Origin: Chryseolinea sp. H1M3-3
Lineage (GTDB): Bacteria > Bacteroidota > Bacteroidia > Cytophagales > Cyclobacteriaceae
Reading direction: 5' to 3'
Length of the DNA stretch: 64,000 nt
Assembly: GCF_029360725.1 (NCBI RefSeq)
Contig: NZ_JARKMY010000002.1
Span: 744,001 to 808,000, forward strand
In this document: positions 17,119 through 25,896 of the stretch, piece by piece
How the letters are laid out: each line of letters opens with the position of its first letter
How positions within the stretch are numbered: the stretch's first letter is position 1
The notes under the pieces: model-generated
The model's input: only the letters and a program-made list of their open reading frames with translations
Told to the model about the DNA's origin: nothing
Database searches by the model: none
Program-made: the position numbers and the translations under genes

Positions 17119-17741
17119 TTTTTTAAGTTGCACTGATTTTAGCAATCGAAAGTTAAACTTTGGTTAATGGTTTTAAGTTAAGACTCGCTAAATGTTTTGG
17201 TATCCTGCGCTTTGTGTTTTCTTTATCCAAAGTCGGCATAAAGTCATTTGATGTTATGAAAATTAATGCTTACATGTTCATCAATACAATTTAATAGCGA
17301 TAGCTAAGATAATTTTGATGAAATGTTCGACGACCCCAATAACCGGATCGAAGATTAACTTTCATTTTTACATTAACCGGGTAACCAGGAGACTACAGCA
17401 ATATTGTTGATGTGTGGTTGACGATATTAATGCGCCTTCGATAGGCTTTCCAAAGAATTTAATTTCGCTATGAGAAAAGTTTATTTTGGGAGATAACTAA
17501 GATAGGTGGCCCGTAGTAAAGTTCGCCAATAACATTCGTGAACATCTATGATACTCATTTTGTAGTAGCAAAACTACAATGGGATCTTGCTGGTAGACTG
17601 TACTTCGCATTCCAATTTCGGACAAATGCGATCATTCCGTTATCGTAAATTTAAGTCTGGACGTTCTGAAGAAAAAATATTCTTAATACGTATTGCCAGT
17701 CATTGAATAACCGCGTAACATTAACTTGTCAATTGGCTGCA
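17119..17741. other. Divergent intergenic region between GH78 and the hybrid sensor
   Basis: About 620 bases without a convincing gene. It contains a TAnnTTTG match (TAATTTTG, 17310-17317) and a 20-base inverted repeat at 17560-17579. The length suggests regulatory content for one or both flanking genes. Nothing else stands out. Confidence 0.6.
17560..17579. repeat. Inverted repeat TTGTAGT-N6-ACTACAA, copy 1
   Basis: TTGTAGTAGCAAAACTACAA has perfect 7-base arms around a 6-base centre, 162 bases before the hybrid sensor ATG. The same arms and spacing recur at 53838-53857 in another intergenic gap, which argues for a binding site of one shared regulator. Confidence 0.6.
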
Positions 17742-20700
17742 ATGAAATTACTATCCGCTTTCGTGTTTTGCGTCATTTTTATTAATACCACATGGGCGCA
17801 GGTTTCAACCATAAATCCAGCGACAGACCTGGAGGCCCTCTCAGGAATCCAGGTTAACGATATTAAACAGGACAGTTTGGGCTTTTTGTGGATCGGAACT
17901 AATGAAGGGTTATATCGGTACGATGGTTACAACCTAAAATTATATGAAGCCAATCCAAAGATGGTGGGGTCTTCTATCATCACCAAGATATATTTTACAA
18001 GGCATGGTGATTTATTTGTTGGTACACGTGGTGGCCTTTTATCATACAACAAAGCAAAAGATCTTTTTGTAAACTTTAAAAATGATCCAGCCGATAGAGA
18101 ATCCATCAATGGAAATATTGTCAATAGCATCGTTGAGGATAATCAGGGCAACTTATGGATCGCCCTCTCCAAGCATGGAATCGACCTATTTGATATTCCC
18201 TCAAAAACATTTCAGCACTTTTTAAAATCAGATGGTACGGGATTGTTGTCCGATGATATTAGTGACCTGCTGATCGACAAAAATAATTTGCTTTGGATAT
18301 CAACATGGAACGAGGGTCTAAATGCGCTTAATCTTAACGCCGCGAATATCAGCCCTAAGAAAATAAATTTTAAGCGCTATGCTGTTGGCGATAACCTCCC
18401 GAAAAAATTGGTGATTCCGTTTATGTTTACAGATCCTGTAGACGGTGATTTTTTTATTGCAACGGTAACAAGGGGTGTATTTCAATATGATCAAGGTTCA
18501 GATTCATTTACGCCGTTAGGGATAAAAGAAGTCGAACATTGTACTATTTACGATGCCGTCTTCGCAGCGGATGGGAATACATGGATAGCCACGGATTTTG
18601 GCGTCAGGCTGCTGAATCTCAAAAAACGGTCAATAGCTAAATGCCCTGAGTCGATCTGCGAATTTTCGGGGCAGGTTTTTAGTGTTTTTGTCGATAGGCA
18701 GAATATCACTTGGCTGGGAACTTACAAGGGTATTGGCAAACATGTTGAAAAGAAAATTTCACATCGTAGGCTCCGTAAGATTAAGGATCCTAATGCTGAT
18801 AATGTTATGGCTTTTGAAAGACAAGGTCAGTATTTGTGGATTGGAACATGGCGTGATGGTTTGTATTTGTTAGATGAAAAAAATAATCGAGCCCTGAAGA
18901 TTAATGCCGATAATAAGCTTCTGAATCACATTTGGGACTTAAAATTAATTAATGACCAATGGCTTTTTGTCGCAACCGGCAAAGGTGTTGTTCGTCTACG
19001 GGTGAATCCATTGAATTTTAAAAACACCTATGAAGAAACAAACTATCCTTCACGGTCAGCCTTTACATCATTTTCGAAAAACACCAGTGGTCTAACGTGG
19101 GTGAGCACCTGGCAGGGCGGACTATACAACATTGATGCCGACAATGGCGAATTGAAAAAATATGAAAAGTATTCTACAAAGGAACATTTTGTTCAGGCGT
19201 TACATGTAGATGCGGAAAAAGATCAGCTTTGGATTGGTACGGTTCATTCCGGCTTGATTCGCCTTACTGGCATTAGTGGAGATAGTGTTCAATCTAAAAT
19301 TTATGCGCAGGAAACTACCCCTCAACTGGGACTCAGCAGCGATTTTGTCTCCGTTATTTTTGAAGACAACGAAAAGAAATTATGGATCGGTACCGGCGAT
19401 GGTGGATTAAATATCCTTGATTTGGAAACCGGGAAAATAAACTGGATTGTAAAAGGAGAGCAAAATTTGCCAAGCAACACGATTCGGGCAATCATTCAGG
19501 ACGAAAAAGGAAATATATGGATCAGTTCGAAGTCAGGTATATCCAAATTTGATCAACAAAAAATTTTTATAAACTATACAGAAGATGATGGACTGGAACA
19601 CATGGAATTTAATCCGAACGCTGTACTCTTAAGTCATGGCACATTGTATTTCGGCAGCGGTCAGGGATATGATGTTTTTAAACCGGGTGACTTATCGTTT
19701 CAAAAAGATCCGCCTCGGATTTTTATAACCGATGTAAAAATATTTGATAAATCAATTTCCCCAGGTGAGTCGTACGATGGAAGTGTGATTTTGAAAAAAC
19801 CTGTAAATGAACTTGAAACAATAGAGCTTTCATATAAAGTAAAAAATATTTCGTTCGACTTTTCCGCGCTAAATCTTAGAAATCCAAAACGGGAAATTTT
19901 CGCGTACATGTTAGAAGGTTTTAACGATGATTGGATTTATGCCAATGCATCAAACCGCTTTTTATCGTTTTCAAACCTCCCTCCCGGTGACTATACGTTG
20001 AAGATAAGGACAGCGCGGAATACCGCAGTGGGCGGTGATCAGGGTAGAATTTTAAAAATCCACATTATACCACCAATCTGGCAGACCACCTGGTTTATTG
20101 TGTTGGCTGTAGTCGCTTGTGTGGGGCTGCTTTATTTGTGGCATTGGATGCGGGTTGCTGGGTTACGCAGACAAAAATTGTTGTTTGAAAAATTAGCCCA
20201 GGAACGCGTAGCCGTGATTGAAAGTAAAACGAAATTGCTTGAGCAGCAAAATAGTGAAATCCAAAAACAAGCTGCACAATTGCACGAAGCGGATCAGACC
20301 AAGATTAATTTCTTTGCAAATATTTCACACGAATTTCGAACACCGCTGATGCTTATCATAGGACCGATTGGCAGATTGATGGAAAGTAAAGTCGCGAACG
20401 AGAACGAAAGCTTGTTAATGATCCACCGGAATTCGAAAAGACTCTTACGGCTGGTGGACCAGATCATGGATTTTTCAAAGTTAGAAGCTGGTAACCTGAC
20501 TTTAGAAACTGTGGAAGGTGATTTCATAGCTTTTATTAAGGAAATTATCTCCTCTTTTAACTACTTGGCTAACATAAAAAATATTTCGGTAGAGTTTTAT
20601 TCGCCTGAACCTCAGTACTATTTCAATTTTGACCATGATAAAGTTGAAAAGATACTATACAATCTATTGTCCAATGCCTTTAAAGTCACTCCGCCCGAAG

Positions 20701-21890
20701 GACGCATTTCTGTGACAATCGATATATTTCAAGATAGCGAACAAGGCGTCAGCAACATGTTGCAAATTGAAATTTTCAATACGGGTAAAGGAATACCAAA
20801 GGCTGAACTTCCGAATTTGTTTACGAGATTCTACCGGACGAAAAGTTATTCCGATGGAACAGGTATTGGACTTTCCCTAACCAAGAGTCTGGTAGAACTT
20901 CATGGTGGAAAAATCGAGGTAAGGTCAGAAGAAAATGAAGGTACCTGGTTCATGGTGATGTTACCAGTGCAAACAAATTCTTTGGAGGTAAAAAAGGAAA
21001 ACTTACAGACAGGTTCTCTTCAACTGCCCGTGCCAACCGCCAACTTCGGTATAAAAGATGATACGGTAGGCAAATCTCCATCGATAACAACTTTGAATCA
21101 AAACCATGCGAGAACTATTTTAATTCTCGACGACGATGAAGACATGAGGCTCTTCATTTCCAAACTTCTTTCACCAGAATACAACGTTCTGTCTTCGTCA
21201 AACGGTGAAGAGGCATTGAAGCTGGCGTATAGGGTTCAGCCGGATGTGATCATTAGCGATATGATGATGCCGGTTATGGATGGTTATCAATTCCTGCGGG
21301 AGGTAAAACAGAATCCGCACATCAGTCACATTCCGGTAATCCTTTTGACAGCACGGGCAAGTATGGATGCAAGACTCAAAGGGCTTGAGGAAGGTGCCGA
21401 TGATTATATTACAAAACCTTTCCATGAAAAAATTCTGCTACTCCGGGTTAAGAATTTAATCGAGCGAATGCAAAGTACAAAGAAGCGTTTCTCAACCGAT
21501 ATTCATTTGGAACCCAAAGAGATGACCATTACTTCGTTGGACGAAAAGTTTATGAAGAATTTATTGAACGTAGTCGAACAGAATATTTCCAATACAAGCT
21601 TCAATTCCGATTTTATATGCCAGGAACTCGGAGTCGGAAGATCTTATTTGTATGCGAAAGTAAAAGCATTAACAGATTTGCCTGTAAATGAATTTGTAAA
21701 AACTATTCGTTTAAAACATGCCGCTGTACTTTTGACAAAAGGCCAGCTACAAGTGAATGAAGTGGCCTATAGTGTAGGCTTCAACGACCGGTATTACTTT
21801 TCGAAATGTTTTCAAAAACTTTTTGGAGTCTCTCCATCGCATTATCAGAACGAGCACTCAGGCCTGGATCAAAGCATGCCACGCAGTTAG
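17742..21890 (+). CDS. Hybrid two-component system regulator (HTCS)
   Basis: A 1382-residue one-protein signalling system from the ATG giving MKLLSAFVFCVIFINTTWAQ (signal peptide); the frame also opens 13 codons earlier at TTG. The periplasmic part has many propeller blades of the type LGFLWIGTNEGLYRYDG, then a Y_Y_Y domain (SFSNLPPGDYTLKIR). One membrane helix lies at about 783-805. Inside are a histidine kinase (HEFRTPL, His near 864, then an ATPase domain with GTGIGLSL), a receiver (LDDDEDM and DMMMPVMDGYQFL, near 1125-1240) and an AraC-type helix-turn-helix (about 1270-1375). Such proteins sense oligosaccharides and switch on glycan-use loci. It faces away from GH78 and no susCD is adjacent, so its targets may be the nearby rhamnosidase or a distant locus. 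Confidence 0.93.
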   Translation: MKLLSAFVFCVIFINTTWAQVSTINPATDLEALSGIQVNDIKQDSLGFLWIGTNEGLYRYDGYNLKLYEANPKMVGSSIITKIYFTRHGDLFVGTRGGLLSYNKAKDLFVNFKNDPADRESINGNIVNSIVEDNQGNLWIALSKHGIDLFDIPSKTFQHFLKSDGTGLLSDDISDLLIDKNNLLWISTWNEGLNALNLNAANISPKKINFKRYAVGDNLPKKLVIPFMFTDPVDGDFFIATVTRGVFQYDQGSDSFTPLGIKEVEHCTIYDAVFAADGNTWIATDFGVRLLNLKKRSIAKCPESICEFSGQVFSVFVDRQNITWLGTYKGIGKHVEKKISHRRLRKIKDPNADNVMAFERQGQYLWIGTWRDGLYLLDEKNNRALKINADNKLLNHIWDLKLINDQWLFVATGKGVVRLRVNPLNFKNTYEETNYPSRSAFTSFSKNTSGLTWVSTWQGGLYNIDADNGELKKYEKYSTKEHFVQALHVDAEKDQLWIGTVHSGLIRLTGISGDSVQSKIYAQETTPQLGLSSDFVSVIFEDNEKKLWIGTGDGGLNILDLETGKINWIVKGEQNLPSNTIRAIIQDEKGNIWISSKSGISKFDQQKIFINYTEDDGLEHMEFNPNAVLLSHGTLYFGSGQGYDVFKPGDLSFQKDPPRIFITDVKIFDKSISPGESYDGSVILKKPVNELETIELSYKVKNISFDFSALNLRNPKREIFAYMLEGFNDDWIYANASNRFLSFSNLPPGDYTLKIRTARNTAVGGDQGRILKIHIIPPIWQTTWFIVLAVVACVGLLYLWHWMRVAGLRRQKLLFEKLAQERVAVIESKTKLLEQQNSEIQKQAAQLHEADQTKINFFANISHEFRTPLMLIIGPIGRLMESKVANENESLLMIHRNSKRLLRLVDQIMDFSKLEAGNLTLETVEGDFIAFIKEIISSFNYLANIKNISVEFYSPEPQYYFNFDHDKVEKILYNLLSNAFKVTPPEGRISVTIDIFQDSEQGVSNMLQIEIFNTGKGIPKAELPNLFTRFYRTKSYSDGTGIGLSLTKSLVELHGGKIEVRSEENEGTWFMVMLPVQTNSLEVKKENLQTGSLQLPVPTANFGIKDDTVGKSPSITTLNQNHARTILILDDDEDMRLFISKLLSPEYNVLSSSNGEEALKLAYRVQPDVIISDMMMPVMDGYQFLREVKQNPHISHIPVILLTARASMDARLKGLEEGADDYITKPFHEKILLLRVKNLIERMQSTKKRFSTDIHLEPKEMTITSLDEKFMKNLLNVVEQNISNTSFNSDFICQELGVGRSYLYAKVKALTDLPVNEFVKTIRLKHAAVLLTKGQLQVNEVAYSVGFNDRYYFSKCFQKLFGVSPSHYQNEHSGLDQSMPRS

Positions 21891-22329
21891 AAAGTTGTGA
21901 TAATAATAAAATGACTATCCCAAATCCATGTTTTTTAAATGGTTTGGACTATATAACACACATTTCGGACTACAGCACACGCCGTTTTCTCCCATTTACT
22001 ATAAGTTTGTTTTAATAAAAGTTTACCCCATCGCCTGTTGTGATGTATTAGCTCTGTTGTTCCTCATGCTGGATGGAATCAAAACGGAAGCTTGGCGACG
22101 GGGTATAACTTTGTTTAAAGATCACAACGCAGCTCCCGTGCCGGTTCTATCATAATTAGCCTGCTCTACCTTCTTCTAGAATTAGTCTTATCCTCTTGGC
22201 TATTGTCCGCATTGTGTGCATTCGTGTCCACGCGGACCAGAGTACACCAGGTTTGTATTCCTGTCCACACAATTCCTAAAACTTGCCTCTAAGTTCGTTG
22301 CAGGTCAGGCTTTCAAATTCTAAAATGTT
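21891..22329. other. Intergenic region before the beta-roll protein
   Basis: About 440 bases with no supportable gene; two short plus-strand frames here lack any recognisable feature. A TAnnTTTG match (TAACTTTG, 22106-22113) is a possible promoter element for the downstream gene, though no matching upstream element is found at the usual spacing. Confidence 0.5.
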
Positions 22330-24039
22330 ATGAAAAAAATTCTTCTGGTTATTTCAACGATTTTATGTTCATCATTTGCGGCTTATTCGCAGTCCGGACC
22401 TTTGCCCGTAGGTCAGCAAGATATCGACGACGCGTTGCAAGGCACATCTGATTACCAATTCAGTTACAGTGGTAATTGGGCACATGGATCAGGTACCACA
22501 GATCTCTATTATAATAGAACTTGTTCTTTTTCAAACACAACATCCGCTTATGCAACAATTTCTTTCACTGGAAATGATTTCCGGTTGACAGTAAGCACGG
22601 CACCTCATCATGGTATTATGGGCGTCACAGTTGACAGTCAGCCCGAAAAGCTGTTCGATCTTTATGAGAGTGAACAGCACATCAAGGAGTTTTACGGATA
22701 CCAGTTTGAAGCCCTTAGTGAAGGCAGACATACTGTCAAAATCAGGGTTACAGGAACCAAAAATCCCGCTGCTACAAATACCTACGTGGTAGTCGATTTC
22801 ATTTCGTTTGTGTCCAGTAGTTCCAATACCGCGATAGGTGTGAATGCTCATTTTAATAAAGGGGGATACGACAACACAGCGGTTGGGGCGAATGCTTTAG
22901 TAGGGGTGGCTCTCCAATATGGAAATAAGAATACGGCGGTTGGGGCAAGCGCATTAGTTTCCAACCGTGGAGGTGGTAACACAGCTGTGGGATATTTGGC
23001 TTTGGGTAACAACGGAAGGGGAGGGGGTAATGTAGCCATGGGTAACAATGCAGCTCAGCGAATAGCACTAGGGGTGCAAAACACGGCTATCGGTTCAGAC
23101 GCGATGTCAGAATACACCAGTGGTTGGTGGAACACTGCTGTTGGTGCAGGCGCCTTACGATTCGGAAGCGGTTCGAACAATGTAGCGGTAGGCACAGGTT
23201 CTGGAATGACTGACGGTTCTAACTTTGAAAACACGACTGCAATTGGTGCGGGAAGTACAGTGACGGCTTCAAACCAGGTCAGGATAGGAAACTCGTCGGT
23301 AACCAGCATTGGTGGTCAGGTTTCATGGGCAACCTTATCTGATGGCCGTTTCAAACGGGATATTAAAGAAGATGTATCCGGGCTTGAGTTTATTCGGCAA
23401 CTCCGGCCTGTGAGCTATGCAGTTGATTATAATGCATTCGATAAATTCTTACGGGTACCCGATAGTCTCCGCTCACAAAGAGCTAAGTCACGACAAAAAG
23501 TTGTACGCCAAACAGGATTTGTTGCGCAAGAGGTTGAATCGTTGGTTAAAAAAACTGGCTATACATTCGCCGGGGTGGAAGCACCCAAAAATGAAAACGA
23601 CCATTATAGCATACGTTACGCTGAATTTGTTGTTCCCCTGGTAAAGGCTGTGCAAGAGTTAACTGAAAAAATGGAAGCTCAGGAAAAGGTTGTAGAAGAC
23701 CAACAACAGATGATCCAAACATTAGCTGATCACTTGAAAAAATATGGTGTAAACACCGAAGATGTTTTATCAAAGGATGATGTCCGCCTGTTTCAAAATA
23801 ATCCTAACCCTTTCACTGTCGATACCGAAATAAAAATGAGTCTTCCGGAAAGTGCTCAAAACGCAAAGGTCATTGTCTATAATATGGAAGGAAGGCAATT
23901 GAAAGCGTTTGAGGTTCGTGGTCGGGGTGAAACATCCATTACCATAACTGGCGATGAACTCGGACAAGGTATGTATTTGTACGCATTAATTGTTGACGGC
24001 AAAGTCGCCGATACCAAGCGAATGATCTTAACCAAATAA
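22330..24039 (+). CDS. Secreted beta-roll protein with S74 chaperone domain and T9SS tail
   Basis: A 569-residue exported protein. Signal peptide MKKILLVISTILCSSFAAYS; then a beta-sandwich region (about 30-160) resembling galactose-binding-like modules (VTVDSQPEKLFDLYES). A run of about ten YadA-head-like repeats follows (NTAVGANAL, NTAVGASAL, NTAVGYLAL, NVAMGNNAA; about 165-320). An S74 intramolecular-chaperone domain then begins SDGRFKRDI with Ser337 and Lys342, the usual self-cleavage dyad. A predicted coiled coil (about 435-475) leads to a C-terminal type IX sorting domain starting LFQNNPNPF and ending MILTK. Trimeric beta-roll folding and surface attachment are likely. Host attachment or glycan binding is possible but not shown. 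Confidence 0.82.
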   Translation: MKKILLVISTILCSSFAAYSQSGPLPVGQQDIDDALQGTSDYQFSYSGNWAHGSGTTDLYYNRTCSFSNTTSAYATISFTGNDFRLTVSTAPHHGIMGVTVDSQPEKLFDLYESEQHIKEFYGYQFEALSEGRHTVKIRVTGTKNPAATNTYVVVDFISFVSSSSNTAIGVNAHFNKGGYDNTAVGANALVGVALQYGNKNTAVGASALVSNRGGGNTAVGYLALGNNGRGGGNVAMGNNAAQRIALGVQNTAIGSDAMSEYTSGWWNTAVGAGALRFGSGSNNVAVGTGSGMTDGSNFENTTAIGAGSTVTASNQVRIGNSSVTSIGGQVSWATLSDGRFKRDIKEDVSGLEFIRQLRPVSYAVDYNAFDKFLRVPDSLRSQRAKSRQKVVRQTGFVAQEVESLVKKTGYTFAGVEAPKNENDHYSIRYAEFVVPLVKAVQELTEKMEAQEKVVEDQQQMIQTLADHLKKYGVNTEDVLSKDDVRLFQNNPNPFTVDTEIKMSLPESAQNAKVIVYNMEGRQLKAFEVRGRGETSITITGDELGQGMYLYALIVDGKVADTKRMILTK

Positions 24040-24073
24040 GCAAGGGGTGTGGTGTATGGAAACTGAAAAAAGA

Positions 24074-24107
24074 CAAACATCAGATATCTGACCATTTGCT
24101 TTTTTTA
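24074..24107 (+). terminator. Probable rho-independent terminator after the beta-roll gene
   Basis: TCAGA-TA-TCTGA with outer CAAA/TTTG pairing forms an interrupted hairpin, followed by seven T. It lies about 35 bases past the stop. Confidence 0.5.
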
Positions 24108-24139
24108 TAGGTTGGTGTACCGAAGTGATAAGATCCATT

Positions 24140-24658
24140 ATGAAAATCATTACATGCAACAAAGGCCATTCTCAACTTATTCTGGATATTCTGAACGAAG
24201 CCATTGTCAATTCCACGGCGCTTTACGATTATGTACCTCGTCCATTGGAAAGTATGGGGCCGTGGTTTGATGTAAAAAGCAAGAATAATTTTCCAGTGAT
24301 TGGTCTGGTTGACGAAGGCGAAACATTGGTGGCATTTGGAAGTTACGGCACCTTCAGGTCATGGCCTGCGTACAAATATACAGTTGAGCACTCGTTGTAT
24401 GTGCATAAAGATCATCGCGGCAAAGGATATGGAAGAATTGTCTTAAATGAAATCATCAAGGACGCTAAGAATAAAGAATATCATACCTTGATAGCCGGAA
24501 TTGATTCACTCAATAACCCCAGCAAGCAATTGCACGAATCGTCCGGTTTTGAATTTTGCGGACGGATAAAACATGCAGGCTATAAATTTTCGAAGTGGCT
24601 TGACCTTGAGTTTTACCAATTGTTGTTATCAACACCAGTATGCCCCAAAGAACAATAG
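24140..24658 (+). CDS. GNAT-family N-acetyltransferase
   Basis: About 172 residues from the ATG giving MKIITCNKGHSQL; an in-frame GTG lies 15 bases upstream. The acetyl-CoA binding motif is clear: VEHSLYVHKDHRGKGYGRIV (V-x-x-x-x-R-G-x-G-x-G/A), followed by the C-terminal strand ASIDSLNNPSKQLHESSGFE-like segment that is typical of the phosphinothricin/methionine-sulfone acetyltransferase branch (YncA/MnaT type). Members acetylate free amino acids or amino-acid-like toxins. A single gene between two terminators, so probably its own transcription unit. Confidence 0.82.
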   Translation: MKIITCNKGHSQLILDILNEAIVNSTALYDYVPRPLESMGPWFDVKSKNNFPVIGLVDEGETLVAFGSYGTFRSWPAYKYTVEHSLYVHKDHRGKGYGRIVLNEIIKDAKNKEYHTLIAGIDSLNNPSKQLHESSGFEFCGRIKHAGYKFSKWLDLEFYQLLLSTPVCPKEQ

Positions 24659-24682
24659 ACCTCCGTTGGTTGCTTATTTAGT

Positions 24683-24708
24683 ATCCCCTTATCTAGGGGA
24701 TTTTTTTT
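24683..24708 (+). terminator. Rho-independent terminator
   Basis: ATCCCC, loop TTATCTA, GGGGAT gives a perfect 6-bp stem running straight into eight T. It lies 25 bases after the acetyltransferase stop. Confidence 0.85.
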
Positions 24709-25048
24709 ATTTCATATTTTCTTCTGAAAAAAAATAATCGATTTCTTGCAACTATGTCGCTATACTATGCATCTCTATTCTGCGCTAGTAATTGACGTTG
24801 TGCGATTTTGAAGCAAGATTGTTTTATTATCGAACACGTTAAATTTCAAGATGTGCGGAAACTGCCTATAAACGCAGTTGTTATAGCACAAAAAAAATTG
24901 GTAGCATATTAGCTAGTGCATGCTTCGTCCTACGTGCCGAACCTTCACCTGTGCAGATTTACGCTATTGCGGGGTTGTAAAATTGTTCCAACAAATTTTG
25001 TAACCCTATTATAAATCAATAGTAATCATATAATCAAAACACAAAGCT
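24709..25048. other. Intergenic region before exported paralog A
   Basis: About 340 bases without a gene. An imperfect inverted repeat occupies 24972-25006 (GGGTTGTAAAATT paired with AATTTTGTAACCC), 42 bases before the ATG. Its right arm TGTAACCC also occurs 26 bases before the start of the paralogous gene near 30335, so it may be a shared control element. Confidence 0.45.
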
Positions 25049-25681
25049 ATGTTAACCAAAAGTTGTTTCACTTTCATTTTCGCACTATTCGTATTTTTTA
25101 CGTCTAATGCTCAGCAAGCAGAAGCGCCTAAGATCGAAGGCTCTCCATATTTAGATGATAAATATGTGGATGGAGAAATTTTCTTTGGTGAAGCGAACAA
25201 AGTTGCGAACACCAAAGTCCCGGTACGATATAATATTTATCAGGACTTAATGGAGTACCAACAAAATGGAAAAGCGTTGGCGTTGGATCCCTCCAATAAA
25301 ATTAAAAAAGTGCATCTCGGTGAGAATACTTTTGTCGTCGAGAAGTACGAACTTAATGGCAAAACAAAATATGGATTCCTCTCAGTTCTTGATAGTGGCA
25401 AAGTTATGTTGCTCTCCAAAAAAATGATAAAATTTCAGCAGGCACTAAAAGGCAGAGCGCTTGACGGTGGTGATCAACCCGCGAAATATTCGCGAATGTC
25501 TGATGCCTATTTTTACAAGATCGGAGACGGGGAACTAAGACAAGTTGGAAATCTTAAAGAGCTGATTTCAACTTTTCCTGATAAGCAGGAGGAACTTAGT
25601 CAGTATGCAAGACAAGAAAAAATTAGTCCAAAGAAGGAAGCCGAGCTATTGAAACTTATCCGTTACTATAATTCTTTATAG
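25049..25681 (+). CDS. Exported protein of unknown function (paralog A)
   Basis: A 210-residue protein with a signal peptide (MLTKSCFTFIFALFVFFTSN, cleaved near AQQ). The mature part is mostly beta strand (GEIFFGEANKVANTKVPVRY, VPVRYNIYQDLMEYQQNGKA) with a helical, charged C-terminus ending LIRYYNSL. It is clearly homologous to the minus-strand gene at 29649-30335: both have EG[ST]PYLDD, VPVRYNIY, DSGKVMLLSKK, PAKY and LI[RK]YYNSL. No known domain is recognised. A strong terminator follows, so it is monocistronic. A periplasmic or outer-membrane-associated role is likely from the signal peptide alone. Confidence 0.8.
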   Translation: MLTKSCFTFIFALFVFFTSNAQQAEAPKIEGSPYLDDKYVDGEIFFGEANKVANTKVPVRYNIYQDLMEYQQNGKALALDPSNKIKKVHLGENTFVVEKYELNGKTKYGFLSVLDSGKVMLLSKKMIKFQQALKGRALDGGDQPAKYSRMSDAYFYKIGDGELRQVGNLKELISTFPDKQEELSQYARQEKISPKKEAELLKLIRYYNSL

Positions 25682-25707
25682 AGTTAGATTGGGGAACTGT
25701 TTGGTAT

Positions 25708-25738
25708 CCGGCCGTCTAATTGACGGCCGGTTTTTTTT
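25708..25738 (+). terminator. Strong rho-independent terminator
   Basis: CCGGCCGTC, loop TAATT, GACGGCCGG is a perfect 9-bp GC-rich stem followed by eight T, 26 bases after the paralog A stop. Confidence 0.95.
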
Positions 25739-25896
25739 GTGACGAAATTCATGACCTTCTTCTTAGAATAGACAGGTAGCTTATGCACTTATAAAAAAGG
25801 ATTAGCAGAAGTTGCATAGATAAATTACATTGCTGCAATGGTCTGCCCGGAGGGCAGCTCATGTTGGTTCTTTTGCAAAGCAACAATTACTATTAC

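Noticed and set aside
17742-21890. Hybrid sensor as regulator of the susCD at 38.8 kb
   Set aside because: Possible but distant, and the susC promoter region carries a LacI-type palindrome; not claimed.
21806-22155. Short plus-strand frames after the hybrid sensor
   Set aside because: Overlap the sensor's end or lie in a gap; no conserved feature, signal or terminator.
22330-24039. Prophage tail fibre
   Set aside because: The S74 domain is phage-like, but the signal peptide, type IX tail and lack of other phage genes show a cellular secreted protein.
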